From contig NZ_JAGGJX010000005.1 of assembly GCF_017873185.1 (NCBI RefSeq), positions 62,001-126,000 on the forward strand: 64,000 bases of DNA, read 5' to 3'. This DNA comes from Metaclostridioides mangenotii. GTDB taxonomy: Bacteria > Bacillota > Clostridia > Peptostreptococcales > Peptostreptococcaceae. The position numbers and the translations under genes are program-made. Every line of letters begins with the position of its first letter. Position 1 is the stretch's first letter. Positions 26,487 to 35,778 of this stretch are shown here, in pieces. The notes beneath the pieces were generated by a model. It searched no databases. It saw only the letters and a list, made by a program, of their open reading frames with translations, and was not told where the DNA came from.

Positions 26487-26666
26487 ACATTCACCTCTCA
26501 GCATTCGTTATTCTTTTACTTATTTGATAATTATAACATTAGATTTATTGTTTTGAATATATATACATATTTATCTTAATATAATTATTGTATAATATTA
26601 TTATCACCAATAAACGTTTTGCTATAAATCGATTTGGTATATTTTTAAAATAATTAAGGAGGAATC

Positions 26667-26930
26667 ATGACTGATAATTATAAATTTTTTAATCACAAAG
26701 ACTGTGAGTACTTTCCATGTCACAAAACAGATAAACCAGAAGAGTTTAACTGTCTATTTTGCTACTGTCCACTGTACGCTTTAGGTAAAAACTGTGGAGG
26801 TAATCCCAATTTTACAGAAAACGGAATAAAAGACTGTTCAAAATGTATGTTGCCACATAAAAAAAGTAGTTACGAGTACATAATGAGTAAATTCCAAGAT
26901 ATTGTTAAAATCGCAAACAAAGAAGATTAG
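26667..26930 (+). CDS. Cysteine-rich small-domain protein
   Basis: This 87-residue protein has nine cysteines and several histidines in a fixed order: NHKDCEYFPCHK, FNCLFCYCPLYALGKNCGG, GIKDCSKCMLPHKK. It matches the cysteine-rich small domain seen alone or next to cobalamin-biosynthesis enzymes, where metal binding is assumed. The ATG follows AAGGAGG. Here it stands alone. Confidence 0.8.
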   Translation: MTDNYKFFNHKDCEYFPCHKTDKPEEFNCLFCYCPLYALGKNCGGNPNFTENGIKDCSKCMLPHKKSSYEYIMSKFQDIVKIANKED

Positions 26931-27293
26931 CTCCTTGATGCAACTTCTAAATAACCAACTTATATTTTATATTTTATAATAACAAAAAATCTCTCTTTAT
27001 TTATAAACTTAAATAAGGAGAGATTACCATAAAAGGGCAAAAAATTGAAATAGCCATGATGACCAAGTCAATATAATAACCTACTCTCCTTAATTTAAGC
27101 ATTATAAAATCGAACCTGTATACCACAGATTTAATCTCTAATAATACTTTAATTAATAAAATAGATTATATATTCATGACCTCAATTCATCCCTTTCTCT
27201 TAACATATTGAATTTCAAACATATTATAGCAGATTTTCCACTATATGTCTAAGTTAATTTTTATTATGCTTTTTTCAAGTTAATTTAATAATT
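26931..27293. other. Intergenic region with a strong hairpin
   Basis: A stem AATCTCTC...GAGAGATT (26988-27025, 16-bp arms with one G-U) is followed on the minus strand by T6. It would terminate minus-strand transcripts coming from the DUF1461 gene or the acetyltransferase remnant. Nothing else was recognised. Confidence 0.55.
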
Positions 27294-27371
27294 CTATCCA
27301 TCAGCATGTTCAGCTGTTTTAAACGCTCTGTAAACTAAATCTTCAACCACACTATAATCTTCTTCTCTCAT
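27294..27371 (-). pseudogene. Acetyltransferase N-terminal remnant
   Basis: A 25-codon frame reads MREEDYSVVEDLVYRAFKTA and then EHADG before a stop. This matches the N-terminal helix of GNAT acetyltransferases of the YhbS type (IREExxxxVExLVxxAFxxAExxDGxE). The rest of the gene is missing. Confidence 0.45.
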
Positions 27372-27404
27372 TGTTATAGCTATATTTCGTCCTAAGAATA
27401 AAAT

Positions 27405-28052
27405 TCAATTTGCTAATTTATTTTTAAGTAATTTATAAGATAAAAATAGTAATATACTTGTAAGTAATACGAGAGCTAATATCATCATCCCCGTATGAAA
27501 GAAGAACTGTTCTGGCAACATTGTAATTACAGGATCTAATGCTGGATCAAATATCCAATAGTCATTGCTAAATAATAGCTCGTGGAAAACCACAAAACTT
27601 TTTTCAAAATTTATTAAAATAGGGATTGCTACTACTATAGGCATTACTATCAAAGATATAGATGTTATTTTTAATATATCTATATTTTTATTCTTTATAC
27701 TGATTATTATTCCGACTATACAAACTACTACACATACGTAGAATAAATTTATAACATTTTGTATTATATCTCTAACTTCCTCGAAATGTATTTTTCCGAA
27801 CTCAGATGATGGTAGAGTTGGCAATTCAAAACTACCTACTTTTTTATCTAGATTGTAGTCTATTAGATAATCGTAGTTTAACTTTATATCGGCTTTAGTC
27901 ATTCCAGATATCTCTTCTATCTTTAGTTTATCAATATCGTAGTAATAGAGTTCTTTAAAACCGACAGTAACCCTTACAGCCGCTCCTATTATCAACAAGC
28001 TAAAAAATATAGAAAAAACTATATTTAAACCTTTTTTCAACTCTTTCACCAT
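27405..28052 (-). CDS. DUF1461 / TIGR01906 membrane protein
   Basis: From the chosen start MVKELKKGLNIVF (behind AGAAAGG; a GTG one codon later is equally possible) the protein has 215 residues. It has an N-terminal helix, an extracytoplasmic loop of about 90 residues and three C-terminal helices. The segment DPVITMLPEQFFFHTGMMIL, near the end, is characteristic of this clostridial and lactic-acid-bacterial family. The function is unknown. An in-frame ATG at 28130 adds 26 residues without membrane or motif support. Confidence 0.75.
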   Translation of the reverse strand: MVKELKKGLNIVFSIFFSLLIIGAAVRVTVGFKELYYYDIDKLKIEEISGMTKADIKLNYDYLIDYNLDKKVGSFELPTLPSSEFGKIHFEEVRDIIQNVINLFYVCVVVCIVGIIISIKNKNIDILKITSISLIVMPIVVAIPILINFEKSFVVFHELLFSNDYWIFDPALDPVITMLPEQFFFHTGMMILALVLLTSILLFLSYKLLKNKLAN

Positions 28053-28208
28053 CCTTTCTACTGTATAATTATAACATAAAATATAGCTTAGTTCAGATGA
28101 AAGCTGCTTTACAATGCCACTTTCTATCATAAGTTTTATTATATAATAAATATTTCAATACTAGAAATCAGTTGAGTATTAACTTGATTAAATTTATAAT
28201 TTCCAAGG

Positions 28209-29894
28209 TTACCACTTACCCGTATTTATAAAGTCAGCAGCTCTATTTGAAGCTTTTTCAACAATATCAGCATCGTATCCCATAAAACTTAATAACTTTA
28301 TTGCATTTCTACTCTGCGCTCTTCCGCTATGCAGTTTATAGTCAAACTTAATATCTTTATCCGTTATATTTTCTTCAAAATGGTAGTTGTCAAATTTTCC
28401 TTCCAGAAGGTGAGTAAGTTCTATATCATGTGTAGCTGCAAAACATAAACAGTTTCCTTGACTCAAATACCCGAGTACTTCACAAGAAGAGGCTATCCTT
28501 TCAATAGTATTAGTCCCTCTAAGTATTTCATCAACAAAACAAAGGGTTGGCTTTTCACTATTTACATTGTCCACAATTCTTTTTAATGACCTTATTTCAA
28601 CCATAAAATAACTTTCACTGCTCAAAATATCGTCTTTTAAAGCCATTGAAGTGTATATATTAAACTTAGATGATATATACTTTTTCGAACATGTAGTGTA
28701 TATTGTTTGCGCGAGAATCACATTTACTGCTACTGTTTTAATAAATGTAGATTTCCCAGAAGCATTTGATCCTGTAATCAACGCCCCTCTATAAAATTTT
28801 CCAGAGTTAACAACTGGATTTTCTATAAGTGGGTGATATAGATCTTCAAACTCTAGTCTATTCTTAAATTTACACACACTTGTCTCAATATCTGGCTTAA
28901 CATAATACTTTAAGCTATCTCTATAAGATGCCACTGCTATTAATGCATCCAGTTCACCTACGTATTCATAGATTCTCATTAAATTGTTCTGATTCTTTAT
29001 TATCCTCTCTTTTATCATTTCATATATCTTCAACTCTCTCAAAAATATTAAATTTATGTATTCATTAAAAATATTCACTTCTGAAAATAAATTATTTGGA
29101 TTCGACTCTACACTTTTTCCTTTTATTTTATCTAATTTTTTTAAATCTATTTCTATATTTTTTATTCCATTAGCTAAAATATCCAAATTTAGTTTCTTAA
29201 TTAAATTTGTAGTGTTTATTAGTCTTATCAAATAACTATATCCATCGACATTTAACTTTTTCACCCTATGCTTTAAACTAATCCCTACATTGACTCCTAC
29301 AGATAAAATAGCAAATAACACAAACCATTTAGATACTAACATCATAAACAACAATGCTATAGGCATATACGATAGTATTCTGTAAATCCATAATCTATTT
29401 TTACTCTCATCAGGATCATTATATAGGCAGCTTGTAGTATACAAATCTTTGCTTATTCCGAGTTTAGCGAGAATATATTGAACTTTAAACCGATCCTCTT
29501 CATTTTGTCTAAAATATTCAATAACTTTATCTCTTTTTATTAGAATCGTTTTATCTACATTGTTATCTCTCAATATTATGTAAAGCATTTCTCTGCCAGC
29601 TGTACTTTGAGTATTATTAATCGTTTTAAATATATCGTCCATATTTAAATCATTCCAAGTTATGTCATCAATGATCCCGACCCCTTCAGATTTATTTCTA
29701 AAAAAGCTCGAAACACTTTTCATATTAATCATAGTTTCATCAATTGGCTTTCCATATTGACTTATAATTTGCCTTTTTATCATTTTTAGGCGTCTGCTTT
29801 CTTGATATATTGCTGATATAAATATTATAAATAAAACACATGAAAATCCTAGTATAAACTTTAAAAACTCTGAACTATTGATATAAGTAAACAT
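28209..29894 (-). CDS. Membrane-anchored MutS-family ATPase
   Basis: The 561-residue protein starts behind GGAGGAGC with an N-terminal membrane helix (SSEFLKFILGFSCVLFIIFI). A second hydrophobic pair lies around residue 190-230. A MutS core and ATPase follow: Walker A TGSNASGKSTFIKTVAV, a SSESYFMVEIRSL block, Walker B TLCFVDEILRGTNTIERIAS and the helix-turn-helix region at the C-terminus. It lacks the mismatch-binding domain and the Smr nuclease of MutS2. Such proteins form a separate clostridial and bacteroidal MutS-like family of unknown role. It does not belong to mismatch repair by context. Confidence 0.82.
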   Translation of the reverse strand: MFTYINSSEFLKFILGFSCVLFIIFISAIYQESRRLKMIKRQIISQYGKPIDETMINMKSVSSFFRNKSEGVGIIDDITWNDLNMDDIFKTINNTQSTAGREMLYIILRDNNVDKTILIKRDKVIEYFRQNEEDRFKVQYILAKLGISKDLYTTSCLYNDPDESKNRLWIYRILSYMPIALLFMMLVSKWFVLFAILSVGVNVGISLKHRVKKLNVDGYSYLIRLINTTNLIKKLNLDILANGIKNIEIDLKKLDKIKGKSVESNPNNLFSEVNIFNEYINLIFLRELKIYEMIKERIIKNQNNLMRIYEYVGELDALIAVASYRDSLKYYVKPDIETSVCKFKNRLEFEDLYHPLIENPVVNSGKFYRGALITGSNASGKSTFIKTVAVNVILAQTIYTTCSKKYISSKFNIYTSMALKDDILSSESYFMVEIRSLKRIVDNVNSEKPTLCFVDEILRGTNTIERIASSCEVLGYLSQGNCLCFAATHDIELTHLLEGKFDNYHFEENITDKDIKFDYKLHSGRAQSRNAIKLLSFMGYDADIVEKASNRAADFINTGKW

Positions 29895-30044
29895 AATTGC
29901 TCCTCCTATATATTTTGTAATAAATTTACCTTCACCCATGCATCTTGAACTCTCCTTCTTTGATAATATTATACCATTTTTATTTTTTAAGTTTATCTAA
30001 TTCCTTCTTATAATTTGCAATAGCTTGATGGTAGAGCTTCAAAT

Positions 30045-30087
30045 AAAAAATAAGCCTATAAAACGGTTAGGTTATAGGCTTATTTTT
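30045..30087 (-). terminator. Terminator of the ABC-F / YcxB-like pair
   Basis: AAAATAAGCCTATA and TATAGGCTTATTTT pair around an ACGGTTAGG-containing loop. T and A runs flank both sides. Confidence 0.8.
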
Positions 30088-30153
30088 ATTTAAATATTAC
30101 GAAGTTTTAAGAACTTATCTGACAAATCTCATATGTAATTATAGATTTTCTAT

Positions 30154-30837
30154 TTATTTATCAAAAAACTGCACTTTGTCCTTACAATTGTCATTTATAA
30201 TGTTCATCAAAGTTTCTGAGTCATCCTCATTAATATCTTCTCTTTTTAAGAAATATCCTTGATTTTTAGTAAGCATGATTAAAATAAAATTATTAAATAC
30301 AAATGCATTTTCTACTGCGTCCCATTTATATTCACTGCTAGTAGATTCTCTTTCAGATGTTGCCCCATCATCATCAAGTGTTAATTCACATTCAGCCATA
30401 GCGGCTTTATTTTGGCGATAACTTTTCTTAACTCCTCTTTTATCATCCATAAGGTTCATCCATAGCATCCATATGAAAATTAAGAATAAAATTCCTACAT
30501 TTACTAAATACTTTCCTAAACTTCCGCCTGCTTCAAAATACGCTCTATTATTGTTGTATATCTCAAATACTGAATAAGATCTATAAGCAAATAATATAAA
30601 AGTCAAAATAGTTATTAAGCGCAGTATTATCTTTCTCTTTTTACCATATATCTTATAAAATAGTTTGTTTATCTCTAGCCAATCTTTTTCTGTTATATGG
30701 TAAATCATTTTAACTTGTCTGTTTTCTGATTTATTTATACCGTCATTTTTATCAGATTGTTTTGCATAAACATCTACACTCTTCACGTCCACTTTACTCG
30801 ATTCTTCCGTATAATTACTTTTATTGATTTTATCCAT
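30154..30837 (-). CDS. YcxB-like membrane protein
   Basis: The 227-residue protein has a polar N-terminal 65 residues, two membrane helices (about 70-90 and 105-130) and a C-terminal soluble domain. The order ELTLDDDGATSERESTSSEYKW and then FVFNNFILIMLTKNQGYFLKR fits the YcxB-like C-terminal domain. The function is unknown. It lies 24 bp after the ABC-F gene and is probably co-transcribed with it. Confidence 0.7.
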   Translation of the reverse strand: MDKINKSNYTEESSKVDVKSVDVYAKQSDKNDGINKSENRQVKMIYHITEKDWLEINKLFYKIYGKKRKIILRLITILTFILFAYRSYSVFEIYNNNRAYFEAGGSLGKYLVNVGILFLIFIWMLWMNLMDDKRGVKKSYRQNKAAMAECELTLDDDGATSERESTSSEYKWDAVENAFVFNNFILIMLTKNQGYFLKREDINEDDSETLMNIINDNCKDKVQFFDK

Positions 30838-30861
30838 AGCTATTCCCCCTTTACAATAAGT

Positions 30862-32412
30862 TTAAACTATCTTAGTAGTAAAGTCTTCTATATTCCATAC
30901 ATCATCAACTAAATCCATATAAAATTCAGGCTCATGACAAACTAAGAGAACTGTTCCTTTAAAGTTTTTAATAGCTTTTTTAAGTTCATCTTTAGCCTCT
31001 ACATCTAAGTGGTTTGTAGGCTCATCTAGTACTAAGAAGTTTATTCCCTTTAACATAACCTTACAAAGTCTAACTTTAGCAGCTTCTCCACCGCTTAAAA
31101 CTCTCATTTGACTGGTTATATGGTCATTTGTAAGTCCACATTTTGCAAGTACTTGTCTAACTTCGAAGTTTGACAATCCTGGGAATTCACTCCAAATTTC
31201 GTCCATAGGAGTATTTGAATTTTCTCTTGAACTCTCTTGCTCGAAATACCCAAGTTCTATATAGTCACCCAGCTCTACTTTTCCATCAAATGGCTTTATT
31301 AAGCCGAGTACTGTTTTTAAAAGTGTAGATTTCCCTATACCATTCATTCCTTTAAGGGCAATTTTTTTGCCTCTTTCCAACATAAAGTTTAATGGTTTAG
31401 TAAGCGCTTCATCATAACCAAGAACAAGTTTTTCAGTTTCAAAAAGTATCTTTCCAGACGCTCTTGTTTCCTTGAAATCAAAAGTTGGTTTTACCTTTTC
31501 TCTTGGTCTCTCTAGTATTTCCATTTTATCAAGTTGTTTTTGTCTACTATTTGCCATTCCACGTGTTGCTACTCTGGCTTTATTTCTGGCAACAAAATCT
31601 TCTAATTTTTTACGCTCTTCAACTTGTTTATCGTAAGCCTGTTCTTCTTGACGCTTTTTAATATCGTTAAGTCTTACAAATTCATCGTAGTTTCCTTTAT
31701 ATCTATTTAACTCACCATTCTCTAAATGATAGATTACATTACAAGTATTGTTTATGAAGTCTATATCATGTGAAACTAGTACAAAACTGTTCTCGTACTC
31801 TTGAAGATATCTTGTAAGCCAAGTTATATGTTCTTCGTCTAGGTAGTTTGTAGGCTCATCAAGTACAAGTATTGTTGGATTTTCTAAGAGCAACTTTGTA
31901 AGTAACACTTTTGTTCTCTGCCCACCACTTAAATCAGTAACGTCTTTATCAAGTCCTATTTCACCTAATCCAAGACCATTTGCAACTTCTTGTATTTTGG
32001 CATCTATTATATAAAAACCACTGTTTTCAAGAATAGTTTGGATTTCTGCTGTATCTTCTAGGTATTTAGCCATTTCTTCATCAGTAGCTTCACCCATTTT
32101 GTCGTATAGCTCTAACATTTCTTTTTCTAGATCGTACATATACTTAAAAGCTTCTCTAAGCACTTCCCTTATAGTTTTACCTTTGGTAAGCACTGTATGC
32201 TGATCTAGATACCCTACAGTTGCTCTGGAGGACCATCTAATCTCTCCTGCATCTGGCATTAATTTGTTTGTTATTATATTTAAAAAACTTGATTTACCTT
32301 CACCATTTGCACCCACTAAAGCAATATGCTCGCCTTTTCTAAGTCTAAATGATACGTTCTCAAGTATGGTTCTCGCTCCAAACCCATGGTTGATATTTTC
32401 TGCAACTAGCAT
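30862..32412 (-). CDS. ABC-F family ATPase
   Basis: The 516-residue protein contains two ABC ATPase domains and no membrane segment. Domain 1 has GANGEGKSSFLNIITNK, signature LSGGQRTKVLLTKLLL and LVLDEPTNYLDEEH. A charged linker follows (RKKLEDFVARNKARVATRG). Domain 2 has GMNGIGKSTLLKTVLG, LSGGEAAKVRLCKVML and LVLDEPTNHLDVEA. ABC-F proteins act on ribosomes, as translation factors or antibiotic protection factors. Sequence alone does not tell which; its position in a core region favours a housekeeping role. Confidence 0.93.
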   Translation of the reverse strand: MLVAENINHGFGARTILENVSFRLRKGEHIALVGANGEGKSSFLNIITNKLMPDAGEIRWSSRATVGYLDQHTVLTKGKTIREVLREAFKYMYDLEKEMLELYDKMGEATDEEMAKYLEDTAEIQTILENSGFYIIDAKIQEVANGLGLGEIGLDKDVTDLSGGQRTKVLLTKLLLENPTILVLDEPTNYLDEEHITWLTRYLQEYENSFVLVSHDIDFINNTCNVIYHLENGELNRYKGNYDEFVRLNDIKKRQEEQAYDKQVEERKKLEDFVARNKARVATRGMANSRQKQLDKMEILERPREKVKPTFDFKETRASGKILFETEKLVLGYDEALTKPLNFMLERGKKIALKGMNGIGKSTLLKTVLGLIKPFDGKVELGDYIELGYFEQESSRENSNTPMDEIWSEFPGLSNFEVRQVLAKCGLTNDHITSQMRVLSGGEAAKVRLCKVMLKGINFLVLDEPTNHLDVEAKDELKKAIKNFKGTVLLVCHEPEFYMDLVDDVWNIEDFTTKIV

Positions 32413-32496
32413 TTTGACACCCCTCTAAAAAAATTTACTCTTATATATTATAGTTATTTTCGATTTAATTCAAGGTAAACAAGTGTTTTAACTAAA

Positions 32497-32551
32497 AATA
32501 ATGTAAGAATTACGAAAATATATTTAAACTCGTATTAATTCTTACATTATT
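32497..32551 (-). terminator. Terminator of the CwlD-like gene
   Basis: Sixteen-bp perfect arms, AATAATGTAAGAATTA and its complement, are separated by a 23-bp loop. T5 follows on the minus strand. Confidence 0.7.
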
Positions 32552-32586
32552 CTTAATTATTTTTTATATTATAAATATCAATATTC

Positions 32587-33336
32587 TTATTTAAAATTTT
32601 CTTCTAATCCATCTGCTATACTCTGCATTAATTTTCTCTGATAATCTGGATTTGACATCATTTGATCTTCATTATAGTTGCTTAAAAATCCCATTTCAAC
32701 AAGCACGACTGGAACTTTTGACCAGTTAAATCCTGTTAAATCATCTCTTTGAAAAATTCCATTGACTTGAATATTTGATTTTTCCATACTCGACTTTATC
32801 AATTCAGCACATTTATTACTACTTTCATATATAGATGAAGTGTATTTTCCATTTTGCTGAGGTATTAAAATTGATGCTCCAGTTTTTCCTGAGTTATCTA
32901 AGCTATCTGCATGTATTCTTACAACCATATTGGCATTATCTTTATTTGCAAGAGTTGCTCTCTCAGCATTGCTTATATTTACATCATGAGATTCCCTAGT
33001 CATCTTGACTTTAAAACCCTTGCTTTCAAGAATGTTTTTTAACACTGTTGAGGCTTCTAAATTCAATACATATTCCGGTTTTTTTGTAGCAACTCCTGTT
33101 GCTCCTGAAGAAACTCTAGCTTTTTGATTGGAAGAACCTGGAGCAATTGGCTCTAAATTACTGTCTCCTTTTTCCTGGTGACCTGGATCGATATAAATCA
33201 AAATTTCTTTATTTGAAGAAACTCCTCTATTGATAAAATTAGTAACTTTATCTAGTTTTATTAAAGGATTTGATGTTCCCAATAATATAATACCAATAGC
33301 AACAATAGCAGAAACTAGCAATTTGTAATTTTTCAT
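32587..33336 (-). CDS. N-acetylmuramoyl-L-alanine amidase (CwlD-like)
   Basis: The 249-residue protein has an N-terminal membrane anchor (LLVSAIVAIGIILLG) and an Amidase_3 catalytic domain. Zinc ligands and the catalytic Glu are visible: IYIDPGHQEKG (His), VLNLEASTVL (Glu), MVVRIHADSLDN (His) and VVLVEMGFLSNYNED (Glu). It cleaves the amide between muramic acid and peptide. CwlD makes muramic lactam in spore cortex, and the surrounding yunB and SpoIVB-like genes support a sporulation role. A vegetative wall amidase is possible. It is divergent from the SpoIVB-like gene. Confidence 0.85.
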   Translation of the reverse strand: MKNYKLLVSAIVAIGIILLGTSNPLIKLDKVTNFINRGVSSNKEILIYIDPGHQEKGDSNLEPIAPGSSNQKARVSSGATGVATKKPEYVLNLEASTVLKNILESKGFKVKMTRESHDVNISNAERATLANKDNANMVVRIHADSLDNSGKTGASILIPQQNGKYTSSIYESSNKCAELIKSSMEKSNIQVNGIFQRDDLTGFNWSKVPVVLVEMGFLSNYNEDQMMSNPDYQRKLMQSIADGLEENFK

Positions 33337-33556
33337 TTTTTATCCTTTCTTTGATATCCGTGCGTTTATCAACATCAAATTTTGTATATTCTTTTTAAAC
33401 ACCTATTCAAACTTTATAATATTGCTTTTTTTGAAAACTACGGATTTACTGTGTCAGTTTTCCAAGGATTAAAAGTTCAATCTTGCACATTATAATATCA
33501 AGGCATCAAAACAATTTTATATTTAGCTTAAAAATTTTTAAGAGAGAAGGTGTTTT

Positions 33557-34531
33557 ATGTTAAGTGGAGATAAAATTTCAACTAAAGTAAAAACCTTAAT
33601 TATTTTTACATTACTATTTTTACTATATTTTTTCTCAAATAATAATATTTATGCAGAAAATCCAGAAAAAGATGATCCAGATTTTTTAATACCAATAGGA
33701 AATGTTCTTCAAATTGATGCCGAGTTAAAAAATCTAATTGTCAGTGATGCTATAGAAGGATCTGCTATTAAAAAAGGAGATCTACTAATACAGATAGACA
33801 ATAAAAATTTTGATGGATACAAAAATTTTGAAACAATACTTTCCTCTTTACCAAATGGTAAGGAAATAGATCTTACTGTAAATAGAGAAGGTCAAATTAT
33901 CACCACAAGTTGTACAAGAGAAGTCTTAGAAAAAGTCAGCTTTAACAATTTGCTTTCCGGCTTCGCTACTCTGACTTATATAGATCCAAAGACTTCAAGA
34001 TTTGGTGCTGTTGGACATCCAATTAGTATATATAACTCAAGGAAAATACCTATAAAAGATGGTTCTGTATCTACTACTAGAGATATTGATATACAGAAAT
34101 CAACAAAAGGTAAAGTAGGTTGTATAAATGCAAAGAGACTTGATGTGATAGGAAGCTTCAATGAAAATACCGATTTTGGTATTAAAGGTGATATAGACAA
34201 TTTTGATTTATCTCAATTTAAACAGTATAAGGTTGCTTCTTTAGATGAGGTTAAACCTGGTAAAGCAGAAATAATCTTTGGAACTACAAATAAAAAAGCT
34301 AAAAAATATGATATAGAAATTTTAAGTATTGAAAATCAAGTAGAACCAAAAAGTAAAAGTTTTAAAATTAAGGTTACTGATAAAAATCTTTTAAGACAAA
34401 CTGGCGGTATTGTACAAGGAATGAGCGGTACTCCAATTATTCAAGATGACAAGATAATTGGCGCTGTATCTCATGCTGTTGAAAATGATCCTTCAGTTGG
34501 TTATGGTCTTTATATTAAATGGATGTTTTAG
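33557..34531 (+). CDS. SpoIVB-type S55 peptidase (second, SpoIVB2-like)
   Basis: The 324-residue protein has a hydrophobic signal or anchor (IIFTLLFLLYFF), a PDZ domain (GSAIKKGDLLIQIDNKNFDG) and the S55 protease domain. FGAVGHPIS carries the catalytic His, and IVQGMSGTPIIQDDKIIGAV carries the Ser. It ends YGLYIKWMF, as SpoIVB does. SpoIVB cleaves SpoIVFA to activate sigma-K processing. In C. difficile I recall a second paralogue (SpoIVB2) in this genomic setting, next to yunB and a PBP gene, while canonical spoIVB sits beside spo0A. GMSGTP replaces the usual GMSGSP, a conservative change outside the nucleophile. The ATG follows GAGAAGG. Confidence 0.85.
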   Translation: MLSGDKISTKVKTLIIFTLLFLLYFFSNNNIYAENPEKDDPDFLIPIGNVLQIDAELKNLIVSDAIEGSAIKKGDLLIQIDNKNFDGYKNFETILSSLPNGKEIDLTVNREGQIITTSCTREVLEKVSFNNLLSGFATLTYIDPKTSRFGAVGHPISIYNSRKIPIKDGSVSTTRDIDIQKSTKGKVGCINAKRLDVIGSFNENTDFGIKGDIDNFDLSQFKQYKVASLDEVKPGKAEIIFGTTNKKAKKYDIEILSIENQVEPKSKSFKIKVTDKNLLRQTGGIVQGMSGTPIIQDDKIIGAVSHAVENDPSVGYGLYIKWMF

Positions 34532-34579
34532 TGCCAATAACTCTTATCTCTAAAATAATTAAATAATATATGATTTATA

Positions 34580-34623
34580 AGGAATTATATTAAAGTAAAT
34601 AAATTTACTTTAATATAATTCCT
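34580..34623. terminator. Shared terminator between the SpoIVB-like and yunB genes
   Basis: Perfect 20-bp arms, AGGAATTATATTAAAGTAAA and complement, enclose a TAAA loop. It lies between convergent genes. No long T run follows, so it may also stabilise the transcript ends. Confidence 0.65.
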
Positions 34624-34829
34624 AATTTATTTGAATTTTTGAAAATACTTACTTTTGTATTTACTACAAAAATCCGCAGTGAAGATATAAATAATAATTT
34701 TTTTTATCTTTTTAATAATTTATTTTTTTACTTAATAGTATTGTTTCTTATTTTGGTTTTTTAATACTATTTTGTTAGAAAAAAATTAATTTAATTTTTT
34801 TAATTCAAATTTGTAAAATATATAATATT

Positions 34830-35549
34830 TTAATTATTTTTTAAATCGCTTTTTGAATCGCCAGAATTACTTGGATTACTTGGTATAACTTCTTTTATAT
34901 CTTGATCAGGTATATTTACATAGCTATTTGGAACATCACCTACTATTATTGTCTCACATATCGGTATTTGTGCTTTGATCTCTTTTGTAGATGTTATAAG
35001 CGGTATAATAACTTTAACTTGTGTCTTTGCCTCAAGATATATTCTGTGTCTCGTTTGATTTATTCCTGATGATTCAAATTTTGTTTTAAAGTTTACTGAA
35101 ATTGTTCCTATTGGTTCAGTCGATACTTCTAATTTAGGCCCGTATTTAGCTAGTATCGGACTTCCTAAAGCTGTTCCTATTGGAATATATGCACTCGATG
35201 TTTTTCCTTTTTTAAGCTCATCCTGAATCTCTAATGCTACAGCTGAAGCTAATTCATTCATCATGATAGTGTTAGCTTGAATCATGGTTATCTTACCTTG
35301 ATTATCGAGTTGTACATCCATAAGATCCTCATAATTTATTTTACCTTCTACTAATTCTGCTACTGCTTGGTTTATAGACCTATTTGCTAATTCTAAAGCT
35401 TTTGTCTCAGCAAGTACTGTAATTGTCGGTCTAAGTGTTTTATCTATGTATATAAAGCTGCCAATCAACACAGACAATATAAATATCATTATAAATACTA
35501 AAAATAATTTTTTGACGCTCTTATCTCTATTCTCTGATCTTCTAGCCAT
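34830..35549 (-). CDS. yunB: Sporulation protein YunB
   Basis: The 239-residue protein has one N-terminal membrane helix (LFLVFIMIFILSVLIGSFIYI) followed by KTLRPTITVLAETKALELANRSINQAV, the conserved YunB start. GKTSSAYIPIGTALGSPILAKYGP and a C-terminal region on the outer side follow. YunB is a sigma-E-dependent sporulation protein of unknown mechanism. The polar C-terminal tail (NPSNSGDSKSDLKNN) is variable. It is divergent from the PBP1A gene. Confidence 0.88.
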   Translation of the reverse strand: MARRSENRDKSVKKLFLVFIMIFILSVLIGSFIYIDKTLRPTITVLAETKALELANRSINQAVAELVEGKINYEDLMDVQLDNQGKITMIQANTIMMNELASAVALEIQDELKKGKTSSAYIPIGTALGSPILAKYGPKLEVSTEPIGTISVNFKTKFESSGINQTRHRIYLEAKTQVKVIIPLITSTKEIKAQIPICETIIVGDVPNSYVNIPDQDIKEVIPSNPSNSGDSKSDLKNN

Positions 35550-35778
35550 AAAATCACCCCCTATATATTTATATGTTTAAATTAAGTATTTTTGTTTAAA
35601 AGGAGTATTTATTCTAAAATTTGGAAAAAATATTTATATAAAACTTTTACTTAGAAATATGGTAAAATCTTAGTGTACTATTTCACTAAAATATTACGGT
35701 GAATTCATTTTTTCTGATAAAATACACAACTACTTCCGTTTATGTTATAATATTGGATTAAGTAAGGAGGTTAAACTT

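Noticed and set aside
29980-30045. Short minus-strand frame reading LKLYHQAIANYKKELDKLKK before the MutS-like gene.
   Set aside because: Only about 21 codons, starts inside the terminator flank and has no ribosome binding site; could be the tail of a lost gene but cannot be supported.
33425-33465. GAAAACT/AGTTTTC hairpin between the CwlD-like and SpoIVB-like genes.
   Set aside because: Loop is long, no T run follows on either strand, and the arms are short.
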